From: Pristionchus mayeri
Lineage: Eukaryota; Nematoda; Chromadorea; Rhabditida; Neodiplogasteridae
Length of the DNA: 64,000 nucleotides
Assembly: GCA_036245805.1 (NCBI GenBank)
Contig: BTRK01000005.1
Coordinates: 34,515,469 to 34,579,468, forward strand
Direction of reading: 5' to 3'
Both the position numbers and the translations under genes were made by a program. Under the pieces are notes generated by a model, which saw only the letters and a list, made by a program, of their open reading frames with translations, was not told the origin of the DNA and did not search any database. Shown piece after piece: positions 23,111 through 35,965 of the stretch (within the stretch, counting starts at the first letter, position 1; the number at the start of each line of letters is the position of its first letter).

Positions 23111-25345
23111 CTAGTAATAACGAATTACTCCTTCATAGAATGTGGCTGTAAACATCCATGGAGAATTGGGCATATTCCAGTTAAAATTGCCAGTCAGGGC
23201 GGCGCGACAGAACCGGTAGTCAGCAGCCCATTTGGTGCCCTTCCACTTGAGTGCAGCAGGAATGGGCCATTGGTGAGTCGTATGCCCTCTCACCTCCCTC
23301 ATCGTATCAGGCTGAAATTACTTATTTTTATTTTTTTACATTTTTTTCCTCATCATAAAATTACATATGAGCAGCTTCACTGATACAATAGAATGGAGAA
23401 TGTTCAGAAAAAAAACTATTACCTTCATTTCGATATCTGAGTCCAATGCAGCTTCGATTTCAGCTCGCGACAGTTCTCTAGTTACGAGAAATTCCCAATC
23501 ACCAGGTATGTTTTGCTTGAGACGTGACTGAAACTTGCATGCATGTACACTATCAAGAAAAATAATAGAATAAATAAAAAAGTTTTTTTTTTAAATTGCA
23601 CCATTCTTAAGTGCATGCATGCATTAATTTTCTAGATTGTTCTCTCTTCTGGCTGATTTTTTGGTAAACCTAATAAAACACAAGAAACCTGAAGAGGTAT
23701 CATGATATTTGCAGGGTCAATCAATAAATAATCCATTTCCAACGTAGAAAACTTTGCCAGAATTTCTCCGAAATCTTGATCGACTTGAATCAGAACCTGG
23801 AACGCAATATGTTATAATTACGATAGGATCAGGGCACGTAGAGGAAATGCTAAAAAGTGTTTTCCACGCTAAAATATCACTGATCTAGTTCAGCACGCTT
23901 TAACAATTGAAATAAAATATATTTCTTTAAAAAATCACCTTGTGACGAACGATATAGACACCAAATGCTACACTGGTACCTGTTCTGTGCATCTTCTAGT
24001 CGCTAGGTCGGGGTTAGGAATTTGAAGAGCGAGATTTTCCAGAAACTGCCGATCAGCTATCGAGCCACACTGGTCGAATTTAAGGGCCCATGGCTTCGAT
24101 TTTAGCACCTCTCGGAATGTCAAGGCATTGAATCTTTAAGCATGCCCATGTTGGCTATTCGATATGAGGAAACTATACCGCTACGCTTCCCCCTCGAGTT
24201 ATTTCGTAATCTGAGGAGGGAGGGGCGTAACGGAATCGATTCCACGCATCGAATGGACATCACTATTATCGAAGTTAATAAGTCAATCGAAATACTGGCT
24301 CGATATGGGATACAAAAAACAATAGGGTATAAAAAAACTGCGATAAATATTTCTAAATCAGTGTTGTATATTTACCTCATTCTTTCGGTTGATGGTACAG
24401 AGCAAGATGCGAAATGCATTCTAGATATTTGAACCGCACACAGAGCTTCGAAGAAAGTAAGAAAATGTTCGTCGATTGACAGCTGTAAATTTATATTTTT
24501 TTCAAAAATAGACAAACATCGTTCTGACTCACATTTTAAAATCTGCAACACTCAAAGTCGAACCTATATGGTATAATAGCCACGGTGTCGCTTGGAACAT
24601 GACGAGCAGTATTCCTATCGCGACTGTCCTGAGATTATGTAACGAAACTAAACGTTTGCGGAAAAGTCCGTAAAGAAAAATGAGTAGGAAAGTCAAAACA
24701 AAGGGAAATGTCTATAAAATTATGCTTGCGAGTGCTCCAAAATTGTAGGCTTCAGGCGAATTCTTCATTTTCTCGGACAATTCTTTCATAGAGCATTCCA
24801 TGTGTAACACGCAAATATTCGTCGCGTCGAACAGTGTTACTTTGATTGCGCGAGGGCCCTGAAAATTGCGGATAAAATCTTTTAAACTATATTTCGCTTT
24901 GGTCACATAATAGCCACTTCCTAATCTGTTGCATGTGGAGCCTTGCTTTGGATGTTCTTAGTGCTCTGGATCTGCATGCATCTGACAGTTCTCGATTCTT
25001 CTGATTGACAGTAGATATCTCGTCCAGGTCATTCCTATCAATGACGGAAATTATAACTGCTTGGCATAATTTCAAACTTAAACTGAATCGAAACTATGAA
25101 AAACGCACAAGAAATACTACATTTTAATTTTTTTTTACAAAAGTTTCAACTTTTGGTGTCACTCTTTCCTGCTAGAAAACAAAGACTGGCAAAGTCGAGT
25201 GAAAACATCGAACATGCAGTCATCAGGGAGTGCTGACAGATGATCCTCACATAATTAATATGGAATATTATTTAAGGAATGAATTTACTTGAATCTCCGT
25301 TAACTCTTGCATATCCTCCAGTCTTCGTTTGGGATTTGAATCCAT
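23111..25345 (-). pseudogene. F-box family gene A3, probably disabled
   Basis: Eleven-exon plan as in A1'. Exon 1 is 25345-25289 (MDSNPKRRLEDMQELTEIQ). The F-box exon near 25240-25185 reads LPDDCMFDVFTRLC. Later exons include TLFDATNICVL, PYRFDFECCRF, FDQCGSIADRQFLENL, and a last exon with NMPNSPWMFTATFYEG ending at 23111. Three anomalies: the exon 3 donor after MQQ reads ATTAGG instead of GT; the exon 4 donor is GCAAGC, a possible GC-AG intron; and exon 5 has TAA where other copies have GAG (about 24543). The last is a nonsense change unless splicing avoids it. Everything else is well conserved, so inactivation would be recent. Confidence 0.6.
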
Positions 25346-25639
25346 GATATCGTCGGCCTAAAATTACGGATTTCGGATGTATTGGAAGAAGACGAATATG
25401 ACACATACATTTGGTGTAACGTTATTAACTAGCTATTATCATCAATTATTTCGTAATTGGGACTGTTAAGGGATTAAAATCTTCTTAGCAAAGAATATAA
25501 ATATACCAACAAGACGTTAAACAAATAGGGAAATAGAAACTTTATCTCCACCACAACTTTGCGCAATGAGTCAATCGTAAAAAGTCTCAACAAATCAAGC
25601 GGAAAACGAAAGGTTAGAATCTGTAAGACTGGATATTCA

Positions 25640-25790
25640 AATAGTCAGACACAGAGAGGGACGGGAAAGGGGACGAGGAATAGCCCGTCTGTCGCTCTCG
25701 CCTTCTCTCGCTCCCCTCCCCTCTCCTCTCCTCTCCGCCTCTCCCTCCCTTCTCCACCCCTCTCCCTCACCCCGTATTACATGCTTTCGT
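25640..25790 (-). promoter_or_regulatory. Purine/pyrimidine tract upstream of A3
   Basis: A GA-rich segment (25650-25685) followed by about 80 nt of almost pure CT (25695-25775), 300-430 bp upstream of the A3 start. A second copy of this kind of block lies at 26150-26225. A regulatory role is inferred only from recurrence. Confidence 0.3.
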
Positions 25791-26497
25791 CATTGTTATG
25801 TGACTTCCATCGGGGCAAGCTCTCCACTTTTCTAGCGTTAGCCATCTGGCATGAATCGAGAAACAACTGTCTCGCTCCAATATTCTAGTCATGTTTCGGC
25901 TTTCACTGTTTCCCTGGTGTACATTATTACTATTAGTGCGTGCCAAAATAGCGTCAATATACAAATCCGTTGTTGAGGAGTACTAAAATCATATCATTCC
26001 AAATAAAGTGATAATTTGCAAAACACATGACTTATACTGTTAAAATGTATTTCAATAGCATGGTTTTTGGAATGTAATCAAGACCATGTTCGGTAGAATA
26101 TGGGATAAGTGGAGGTGGCAGAGAAAGATGAAGAGCATGGTTCCCCAGACCTAGCTCGGACAATTGTGAGGTCATGCACCCTCCGCTCTCTCTCTTCTAT
26201 TTTTTCCCTCCTCCTCCCCTTACGCGACAGATGGAAAAATTGCATATCTGATGCACAAGGCCAGACTAACTTTCAAATAGTACCCAAGCGAGAAAGTGCG
26301 ATTGTGTCGTCGAATATATTTATTGTTAGCAATACTGCAATCAAGCTTCCTAACAATCGAGCGTGGGCGAATTGATATTAGATTTGCATTTAAAACTGAA
26401 TCAAATATCACGTGATTGGTGATTTGTGCTGCTTAAATTGCACACCACAACCTTGATCTATTGATGACGAAAATTGGGACTTAATAATATTTCAAAA

Positions 26498-28687
26498 TCA
26501 AAACTGGCGCGAAGTTGTGCTTATCTTGGCCATCGCAACAGTCATCGATTGCTTCTTCGTATTGAATGAGCACGTGACAATTTGCGTGCACTTATCCACA
26601 ATGATCTGGAAATAATTAAATTTCCAAGATATGTAAATTTCATAGTCAAATATTTGCACACCTTCCGATAAGCTGGATTCATTAAGATGAACGACATGCA
26701 GAACTGCTGGCCGTTGATTGTGAATAGAATCTGTGAGTCTCAATTCAGGTCTTGTAAAACAAATTGTTCCAAACCGTAAATCCTAGCCGCGTCAGTGTGA
26801 GAATCCATCTAGGAAGGGTGGAGACATCAACGAGCATCAGTGAGAAGAGAGCAGAGAGTGGAACGACGTAGCACATGATCGTCCCGATTCCCTAGTAATT
26901 TAGTGATTATTCGCATGTTTGGCGTCACCTAAATTTCGATTTTTGCATGGAGTAAATGAGTAATGGCAACGACACTTTTTAAAATTTAAAATGAAAAAAA
27001 GAACCTGAAGCAGGAAGACTTTGAACATTCTCTGAGCAACAGCATAGGTTGCGGGCGAGATTTTCTTCTAAAATACTGGTATGCTAATTATCATAATTAT
27101 TTTACCCGTGTTTGCTCTAATGGGTCAGAAAGACACAATGGTAACAATAGTGAAATACTCACGGCACTTGACTCGGCGATGCTTATCATTGCAATTCCAG
27201 CCAGGAACATGATACACGGTGCGATGATTACAATGGAGAACGCAAGGAAGATCAACTCTGAAAGCATTCGTTCGTTAACTCCTAAATGCGTTTCCATTTA
27301 TTGAAAATTTCATCATTGCTGAACATATTCATGTTGAGAAATTCCACTGTGTTTCCTACAGTTGAAAATGCGAGAAAAGGCAACGGGCTCGCTACGTTTC
27401 TTTCTAGTCGGTTTGCACAATCATGAAAGAGGGAGACATAGTGGCATCCTAATCTTCTAATTCCCTCGTGATTGCAGGGCATAACGCAATGGACTCAGCA
27501 GGCCGGATTTTTAGTCTCTACACAGGCTGGATTTTTGAATAAGGCGGTCCCGCTTGAAAAGCCGTTTTGCCATCTCTAATGCTTACCCCATAGAAAGTAC
27601 TGCGGATCTCCGGGTGGTCCGAAGAGGAAGAGCGTGCCTCCTCTTGCAGATATCCACGATAATTCAGGTTCTTCCTGATTACAATCAAAGAATATTAACC
27701 ATTTCAATCGTTTACACTAAGTGAGTATTCTCCTTGATTGCAACTATACATTGTATTACTATTAAATTTGTGCAAAAAGCACATTTGCGCATGTGAATGG
27801 CCCTTCTGTTCATCATATCATGTTATGATACCTGCATCAATCGTTGGGCATTATCGTGATCCCGTCCGAAATATCCGAAACCGGCGACGTTCAATGAAAG
27901 GACGATATTGAGCAGTACGTAGAAGACGCGTTGCGTGCTATAATAGTCTGCTTCAGTTTGTATTAAAATGTGCATTCAAACCTTTCCGAAAATCTGTATG
28001 CACTCTCTTCCTGAATAAAGATTTGGCGCATTTTCGAACTCAGCGGAATGTAGGATGCTATGATTAACACGACCGGGATCGCGATAATTGTCTGAAACGT
28101 ATTCTTGATAAGGGAAGAGCAGATGTAGCTTGATTAATTCGCACAGCCAAAAGTTGTGTATCTCCTCTCACAGATATTTTCAGATTTTATTTCAAGCTTT
28201 CTTAAAACTCATCCACTCAACAAAGTTTGGGATTCTAGAATCGGAAAAAGAATTTCTAGCAATAAAATACACACCATGAGAACCTGTTTATCGATGCCAC
28301 GATTGCATATTGGCCCTTCACAGTACAGCGCCGCGTAGGGAAACAAAGCATGTAATCGAAAGGCGAAACAGATTGACCACTCGTTTAGGATCAGAGATAA
28401 CTGAATGAAGGAATCGATTTGTATTCTCCGAAGTTCCATTGTTCTAGCTTACATGAGTCATTATGTACAGCACGCGAATGTCTCTTCTCATCGATTTGCA
28501 CTCAAAAATGAGCAAGTACTGCATGACAGGATGAATTAGAAGCGATACAAAAGGCAAGAAAAATTGGTATCTGAAATATTTCGCTCCATGAATTGGTATA
28601 GCGAAAATAGATTTACCTCATGCACAAGTCGATGATAAAATCGCGATCCCATTGGAATCCATATCTCAGAGTGCGGTTAGAGGACAT
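26498..28687 (-). CDS. Serpentine chemoreceptor, Srh/Str superfamily
   Basis: Minus-strand seven-transmembrane receptor in about ten short exons. The ATG is at 28687 (MSSNRTLRYGF). Exons follow near 28572-28454 (TM1, FFLPFVSLLIHPVMQYLL), 28396-28281 (TM2, FPYAALYCEGP), 28092-27981 (TM3), 27945-27835, 27674-27590, 27257-27160 (TM5, IVIIAPCIMFLAGIAMI), 27050-26995 (KISPATYAVAQRMFKVFLLQ, the conserved intracellular loop before TM6), 26900-26780 (TM6) and 26760-26660 (TM7, DSIHNQRPAVLHV). A cytoplasmic tail ends at 26498. The loop motif and the FPxLxGYPL-like segment place it nearest the Srh group. Such receptors sense environmental chemicals on ciliated neurons. An upstream exon may extend the N terminus, since an acceptor sits just before the ATG. 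Confidence 0.75.
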
Positions 28688-29099
28688 GAGTTGAGGTTGC
28701 TGTTCGCCTGAATACGTTTACGCCATGTCAGACGTTGAAGTTGTTACAAATAAGAAGTCAGACAAAATCGGAAGATAGAACTCAAGTCTTCGACAGAAGT
28801 AATGACGGTAGAACGTAATCTGATTGTGACTATGTTATTGGGTAGGTGTCAAGCGACCGAGCTGATGCAATTACAAAATAATTGCCTTCATCCCTTTGTG
28901 GACCAGCATCGAAAGAGGAAAGCAGAAATCAACTACCTTGATTTTTCTCGTGATACGAGTTAGAACTGCGTATATGGCAGGAAAGTTATGAATGTGCACG
29001 ATAAAAAAGAAACATACATTTATATTTCTTTTGTCTATAAAAAAAACGTTCATTATGCGCTTACACATGACTTTATCGTATCTATGAATTCGTTTATTT

Positions 29100-29740
29100 T
29101 TAAGAATATACGGTGTTGCACAGATCACCATTGCAGCAGCACTGAGTAAGTCCCAGTAGGGGATTATACTTGCAGCCGTTCTGGAAAAAATGTTGATTTT
29201 GAGTATTAATGACTCATTATGCTAATTAGCGCATACCAGGTTCATCAATTTGCAGATATGAAACGCATCACACGCTCTTGTTTTATGGCCGAACCCGTTC
29301 AGTGTGTTGATGCAGTATTCGGTTGCACATTCTACCTGGAAAGAGGCGAGATTGAAAACCGGATTGGCACTAGGTCGTATGCGAATTATGACGTCAAGCC
29401 GAATTTGATAGATCAAATGCGGCATGACGTATAGTTCTCATCAGACCTAGTGCCTCCGGATTTCTAGGGATCTAGGGATGGCCCCACATGAAATGAGTCA
29501 TTCTGTGTAGTCTACCCTCGAAAAACGATGAGTGTCCGCAGAAGGAAGAGCATATTTCACACAGAAACATATTACTCCCCTCCCCTCTTCCATATTTGCA
29601 CGTTTTATTAAATGTGGGAAAACAACCTGGAGCGTCGGGAGGCTGGGGAGGCCGGGAATGTACGTATCCACGTGGCACTTGATTGCCAAGGAGAGCGGAA
29701 GAAGGCAGAGGGCGATGGAGAGGACGGAGAGAACCCGCAT
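29100..29740 (-). CDS. Small secreted Ly6/uPAR-like protein (97 aa)
   Basis: Three exons, 29740-29627, 29335-29237 and 29180-29100, all phase 0, giving 97 residues. A signal peptide (MRVLSVLSIALCLLPLSLA) is followed by a cysteine-rich domain with ECATEYC, TRACDAFHIC, NGC and a closing QCCCNGDLCNT. The CCC-x2-DLCN ending is the hallmark of three-finger Ly6/uPAR domains. The chain stops five residues after that motif (TVYS, then TAA), with no hydrophobic tail for a GPI anchor, so it is predicted to be secreted. It starts about 1 kb upstream of the Srh receptor on the same strand. The binding partner is unknown. Confidence 0.75.
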
Positions 29741-30403
29741 TGTTAGAGAGATCGGAGTGGAGTGCTTCTGAGTCAGAATTTGTGCGTTTTATAGGGCGAA
29801 GAAACTGCAAAGTTCAGCATAATTCACACATTGCGTGTTCCCGTGTGAGACTAAGTAAGCATTCATAATTTTGCAGGAATCAATGGAAGTTTGATTTATT
29901 CAGATATTTTAAATTGCAAACACATACAAATATTGTCCGAATAATCATCTAATTTTGACAAGACTGACAATCTGAAAAGATTCTCTGAACTTTAGGTCCT
30001 CCTCGATATTATCTTTCCATCCATACAATCTGGCTCGATTCTCGGCCGTGACGCACCCAGTGGGGAAGAATATTTGTAAAAAAAATGACAGTGATTAGAT
30101 AATGCACGTAAGTATATCCGATAAAGAAATCAGGTCCCTTCGGTATTATCTTATGCACGGGGCACGGGCCTATCAGTGCGCTCACCGTAGGTTAGTGTGG
30201 CTTGATACTCGACTACCTTTATCTTCACATTTTAATGGCATTTTCCTTGGAGTGTGGGTTTGTACGATTTGCACTGATTTATGCCATGTCGACCTTAACT
30301 CCTCATACTGGGTAGAGGCAAGTGTAACGAAGGCGCGGTTGATGCATGCCATGCGCAGCTCTCATCTGAAGTTTTCACCAAAAACGTGAAAACTCGACGA
30401 ATG
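29741..30403. other. Intergenic, no gene recognised
   Basis: Contains a plus-strand 95-codon frame (30102-30389) with no signal peptide, no repeat in the window and no flanking splice context that I trust. Confidence 0.4.
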
Positions 30404-32513
30404 CTAAAATAATATAGCGGCTTCCACAAATGTTACGAGTCTCATTTCTTCATGTATATCGGAAACGTGGTCGTTTATCTGCTTCTCCTGTTCTGATGAA
30501 CTTCGGACCACAGTCTTGTTTTGGTAAGGGTTGAAGACGGAGGAAGCGCTTTCTAAAATCGGTCTAATGTACTTTGAGTACGTTTTGACGAGTACTTCTA
30601 TATTTTTGGTTCGTAAGGCTCTGAAAATAGTGTGACAAGTAGTTTTTGCTTTGATGGATATTGTAGAGCAATGATCGGAAAAGGAGAGATTTTTCTGGAC
30701 AACAAAGCCGAGGTCTTTCACTATTTCTTTTTGTTCCAGAGTTGTGGTTCCTATAGTATATGTTCGCTTTGTATTTGCTCTGCCTAGGTGCAATGAGTTA
30801 CACTTATGCGCAGCCATGGGGAGTTGCCACTCTTCAGACCAGTTTACGATAGTGTCAATCGCAGCTTGTAGAGGGGCGGGTGAATTCCCCTTCCGAAAGG
30901 TCCGATTTTATGACATCGGCATACATTCTTGCAACGACTCCATGATTTTGTACTAAAGTAGGGATTTCTGAGGTGTAAATAAGGAAGAGCAAGGGGCCTA
31001 GGACTGAGCCCTGTGGGACGCCGCTAGTTACAGGCATTGAGGTAGAGAGCACATCTTTTACTCTCACTTGGAATGATCTATCTGTGAGGTATCCTGTTAT
31101 CCACTTGATGGTATTATCGGAGAGTCCTATAGTGCTAAGCTTGAGTTTTAGCTTGGGATGGGATACTCTATCAAAAGCTTTTGCAAAAATCAAAGTAGAT
31201 AACGTCAACAGGCTTCCCATCACTAATCGAGGATGTCCAGTGTTCGAGAACTTCGAGCATTTGGAGCTCCCGCGATCGTTTCTTGCGGAATCCGTATTGC
31301 TCATCGGGGAAAATGTTTAATTGTTCACAATGGTTGATAATAGATTTGCACAAAATGCGCTCGAAAACTCGGCAAAAGAAAGATGTAATAGAGATGGGCC
31401 TGTAGTTTAGGGGATTGGTAAAAGGGGGTGATTTCTTAACATGAGTTACTATGGAATGCCTCCAATGTGAGGGTACCGTACCAGATTGGTAGGAGTTCCT
31501 AAAAATGATTTCAATGGCTTCGGAAATGGGTACGGCAATTCGTTTTATGAATGAAAGGTCGATGTTCTCAGGGGTTTTGCAGGAGGAGCGTTTCCATTTC
31601 TCAATAAGGGCGCAGATCTCGTGTCTAAGAAACTGGGGTTCTTCGTAAGCGCCTATATGAGGGTGGACACCAGCATTTGGCAATTTTCCGTTATCCATGG
31701 TGAATACGCTTACAAAAGTCTCGGCTAGTAAGTTCGCTTTGCCTAAGTCATCCATGACTAAAGTACCATCAGCTCTCTTTTAGCCTTCTACTCCCTTGGA
31801 TTTATTGGAACAACGTTTCATAAAACGCAAAAATTTGTTCTTATCGTCGCTTTCAATAACTTTTTTCTCGATGGATTTGTGGTAACGCTGCAGCTATTTG
31901 CGAAACTTTTTGTTGAGAGACTCCAATTCCCGTTCATCTCTTGGATCGTTACTATTTTTCGATTTCTGCCAGGCATGGAAGCGCTTCCCTAAAAGCCGTT
32001 CAATATGGGGAGGGAGTTTACCATGAGAAAGGCTCACTTTGGTCCAAGGAACATGAGTATCTATTGATTTCTGAATGACACTTATCAAGAGGTCGTACAT
32101 AAGATCGATATTTGCTATTTTTGAAAAGGCGCTCCAATCAATGTTTGCTAACTGAGAGTTAATGAGGTCATAATCAGCATTTCTGTAGTCACGCCTCAGA
32201 ATGAAGGCGGGTATCGAATGACTCATTGCAAACTTGAATTCGACCGTCGAATGGTCAGACATTTCGAAAGGGTTAACCACTTCAGTTTGGGTGATGAGGC
32301 TGGGATGGTTACATAATACTAAATCAAGGACGTTGTCCTTTCTGGTAGGTTCTTTGACAAATTGGGCGAGTTTTGCTGCGTTACAGAGGTCAATGAATGA
32401 TTGTGAGGGAGGGGTAACTGATTTGGGCTGGGGAGTGGGGAAGATTGACCAGTCGATATCGGGTAGATTAAAGTCGCCAGCAACTATTGTTGGTTGGGGG
32501 CATGAGCAAAGGT
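30404..32513 (-). mobile_element. CR1-like non-LTR retrotransposon, 5'-truncated and broken
   Basis: Minus-strand LINE. From the 5' side: the end of an apurinic endonuclease (AGDFNLPDIDW near 32490; SDHSTVEF near 32245), a linker, then reverse transcriptase with NYRPISITSFF (31395), YGFRKKRS (31290), DVIYFDFCKSF (31180), a frame change, DRVSHPKL, SGVPQGSVLGPLLFLIY (31010) and MYADVIK (30930). In the last, the expected catalytic YADD is YADV. A further frame change leads to the C-terminal region ending near 30404. Stops and at least two frameshifts make it inactive. The missing endonuclease N terminus is the usual result of incomplete target-primed reverse transcription. Confidence 0.9.
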
Positions 32514-32760
32514 AAATAATTGACTTGGCAAGAGAGGCAGTTTGTATCGTGAGAAAAACACAACCACTGCGCCGCCCAGCAATACTAGTATAGTTTCTGC
32601 AACATAATTGATGCTATTTACCGGGCATTCCAATTTTGACAACTCTGAAAAGAAAACACAACTCATTTAAACGAATTGTATGCCCTCTTATTAACTTTCG
32701 GATACGCTTTTCAAATGCATTGTTCAATGAATCTTTACTGGATCCTTTCATGGTATCTGA
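32514..32760 (-). pseudogene. Possible fragment of a single-pass membrane protein next to the LINE
   Basis: The minus strand reads ELSKLECPVNSINYV, then a hydrophobic span (ETILVLLGGAVVVFF) and a basic RYK flank, running into the LINE 5' end near 32513. An upstream piece at about 32754 reads MKGSSKDSLNN. The LINE may have inserted into or just beside this gene. The splice structure is not clear and the identification is weak. Confidence 0.25.
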
Positions 32761-32984
32761 AACGTAATTAAAACAATAGAATAAAAAATATATGACAGAG
32801 GAACATGGCTAGGGAAGCTTCGTCGAATCGAATAATCAATTCAAGTATTTGTCACGTCAACCACAGTTCTCATTTCTACATGTTGATCGTGAAGCTGCAG
32901 TTTCCTTCTCCTGTTCAGATGAACTTCGTACTACTCTCTGAAGGATGAGAATAGAAGAAGCAAGCAGGCAAAACAAGCCACAAA

Positions 32985-33150
32985 AGCAGCACTGGCTTAT
33001 CAAAGATACGATTAGTGAAAATGCAGTGGATGGATCTCCTCATTTTAGTCACTCTTTCGCTGTCAGAAGGACGAGAGAGTGTACAAATTGAGTAGAGCAC
33101 TTTAGCCCAGATCCCCTCTGATCCGATTTATTCCCATGACTACGGCGAAA
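32985..33150 (+). promoter_or_regulatory. Conserved promoter block of C1
   Basis: GAGCACTTTAGCCCAGATC ... GATCCGATTTATTCCCATGA (33087-33138) ends about 100 bp before the C1 ATG and is nearly identical upstream of C2 (36069-36125). About 90 bp farther upstream, GGCTTATCAAAGATACGATT contains CTTATCA, the inverse of the TGATAAG site used by intestinal GATA factors in nematodes. C2 has TAATCA at that position. Conservation is seen directly; the GATA role is inference. Confidence 0.55.
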
Positions 33151-33240
33151 GAGTGGAGGACTCAGTATCGCTCGAGTAGACGGTCCTCTGACAAGCTTCG
33201 CTTCGAGGTCTGAGCTTATTCTCCCTCAGTGCCTTTCATA

Positions 33241-34915
33241 ATGAGACTGACCTCTCACATCGGGGTTTTTGCGCTGTGTACAGTCAACGAGGTAAGAATT
33301 AAGTATATAATTAATTAGTATTAGTTTCGAAAATAAGCTAGTCCTATTTCAGCTCTCCGCTCTGTGCTTTGTGAACGAAACAGTAACATCCAGAAGGGAT
33401 CTTCTCGAGCCGAAGAAACCAGTACCAGTTGTCGATGAGTATCGCTGCAAGATACTCTGCGCACAGAATACTGAGGTACGCGCACCTTTTGAGATGTTAT
33501 TGGATCGATTGATCCTCATATCCATCATCCGTTCCTTAACTCTATCAAATGTTGCTCTTACTGAAATATCCATGCGACAAACAGATTGTTATTCTAGCGT
33601 GTTTTCACAATTTCATCAATAAATTACAATCAATGCAGTGTCAATCCTACATTCACCATTTCGATCATTGCGCTCTCCTTGGCAAAATTGCATCGACTCT
33701 CATGTGCACTATTCCCAGCATCGAAATGGTCAAGAAAACCGACAGTGCGGCATGCACAGGTACTACAAAGTATACTATAGTTGGAATTCAATCCATCGAG
33801 GGATACAAATGCATGGAAACTGAGACAACATTTAAATAATGTTTCAGGAAATGTAGCTACAAAAAATAATGATAAACTAAGAATATTTCTTCAGGTAAAA
33901 TTGCTGAGAAGGCTATCAAGGAGGGATATGTGCGTAACCCGAATACTACAACTGGAGAGATAATCAATTTTTATCCGGTGAAGACAACCTACACTTGCGA
34001 CAACAAGACCATGGCAATTATCGAGTAAGGAATAACGCAATAGATATACTTGTGATTGAATATTTGCAGTGTTACTCTCCCCGACAATTCGTCCTGGCTT
34101 CTCGGCAATACTCACGATACTGATTTTAAATGGGATATGCTGGGATCGTGGATTCAGACAATTTACGATAGAGGTATGTCATGAGATAATTGAGGGCCGA
34201 GAATATCACTTAAGCACCCAACGTGAGCACCTATATCCGGGCTGCCCAGTGCATCAAGCCTCTCGAGTCAGAAAGAAGTGGGTTCAAAGCAACATTGATA
34301 TTTTCGGTCGCATTCACACCCTTTGCATAAGCGTCGTCACTAAAATGCAAAAAAAACGAGTAGTGTGATTTATCCATATATTTTCGAAAAAATGATGTGT
34401 GACCCTATTTTTAGCAGCAGTAAATTTTCAGCAGCTTCTACGGCTCCTTGTGGAGGGAAGATTCCGAAAATGCAAGTGCCTGCCAACCATCAATTCGTAA
34501 GCGAATTTCCGCACGATGTGAGTTCCCCAAATGTAAAAACAAAGTATCCCTTAATTCAATTCGTTCTTACGGCCCGAGAATCCAACATCGCCCAGCAACA
34601 CCAATTACTTTTAGCAGTACGGTATCAAGGCGGCATGCAGAAACAGAGGAGCGAGCATCATGATGTGAGCTGCAACCGCTTAATAATTATTTTTCGTAAA
34701 AGATCTAGATTCAGAAAAAACAAATTGACAACCCACCGAGCGAAAAACGATCCACATTTAGGTCACGCAGTGTGGAGAGGCGTGAGAATCCGTGGGGCAG
34801 TGCTTATGGATCGGTGCAATGCCTCTATGGCCTCTGGTGGGCCTACCATACGGACTATGGCCTCACCGAACACATTTCTGAAGTTGTCTGTGCAAAGAAA
34901 ATCTCATCGGGCTGA
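33241..34915 (+). CDS. Secreted cysteine-containing protein C1, unrecognised family
   Basis: ATG at 33241. Exons read by eye: 33241-33291, 33353-33475, 33639-33759, 33895-34024, 34070-34173, about 34213-34266, a block with STAPCGGKIPKMQ near 34420-34520, a short exon with ACRNRG near 34620, and a last exon ending TGA at 34913-34915. The N terminus (MRLTSHIGVFALCTVNE) is a short signal-peptide-like sequence that continues into exon 2. The body holds paired cysteines (YRCKILCAQN, YIHHFDHC, SAACTGK, YIRAAQCI, APCGGKIP). It closes with SVQCLYGLWWAYHTDYG. C2 is a tandem paralogue with the same intron positions. I do not recognise the domain. Secretion is predicted, with intestinal expression possible. 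The 3' exon borders are less sure than the first five. Confidence 0.7.
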
Positions 34916-35965
34916 TTCGGATAGATTAAATACTTCACTAAGCAATTATCGGTTAATCCACCTCCCAATTACTGCTTCATTAGGGCGATCGATGTCGGAA
35001 TATGCATGGTTGATAGATTTTGTGTTCATCCATAAATGTGGCTTATTGGTAACATGGATCTGGCGTTAACACTGCCACATGTTCACAATGTAATGTATTC
35101 AATTACTCGGGGGAAAAGGTTGTATGTATACTCTTAGCTGCAGGTTTAATATGTTTGTACAGATAAATACGTTCAGATATATCTTTTGTAAATAAAAAAT
35201 AGTTCAATATTTACAGATCCTCATTTACTGTCATGACTCGGATTCCTATTTCAACTATACATACGTTTGTTTGATTCGCTTACAAGTAGTTTGTGTAATC
35301 ATATTTGTGAAAAATTGTGATGATGAGTTTACCAATAGCTGATAGGGCCCATCTTCATTCTCCACAATACCTGACCGTTCTGAATATCGAAAAATAATGC
35401 ATAATGAAGATACAATGTTTCTTGCCTGACAGTGCAGATATTATTTTTGTTTTTTTTACCAAGTTAATCATTCTGCAGGCATTGAAAAAATCGCAAACTT
35501 TGGTTTACATTCCGGAGACGTACGTTTTGATGCGGTATTCGATTGCGCAGTCTGACTGTGCTATATACGAGATTAATGTTAGAACAGAAATCGTGGCAAT
35601 GCTGTGAATGTGAGTGAGAGAAAGACTCACAGCAAACCGTGCGGTCACATTATCACTCGTGGTAGCGTGAGTAAGAAGTTACGTGTCCAATCTTGCAGAA
35701 AATAATAAATGTGTAATGTGTATTCCTTCGCAATCAGTGATCATCACTCATCTGACCCCTTCTCAAAAACACATATCTAACGTTCAAACAAGTTTTTCGC
35801 GCCCATAATCAATTATATACCCTCAACGGATAACGTCACATGCTAATAGCATAGCTCCGTCGATCTCACATGCAGAACTTCGAACGGGCGTTTATCTGCT
35901 TCTCCAGTTTAGGTGCACCCCGTACTACAATCTGAAGGACGAAATTAGAAGTACTCTGACAATGC
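34916..35965. other. Intergenic between C1 and C2
   Basis: AT-rich. A 67-codon frame (35404-35607) has no paralogue and no signal peptide. Nothing else recognisable until the C2 promoter block. Confidence 0.5.

Noticed and set aside
33349..33839. Overlapping short frames on both strands at 33349-33839
   Set aside because: They cross the exon borders of C1; the frame conserved with C2 explains the sequence.
34365..35069. 234-codon plus-strand frame
   Set aside because: It overlaps the last exons of C1 in a mixture of frames and runs through its introns; the conserved C1/C2 reading frame is different.
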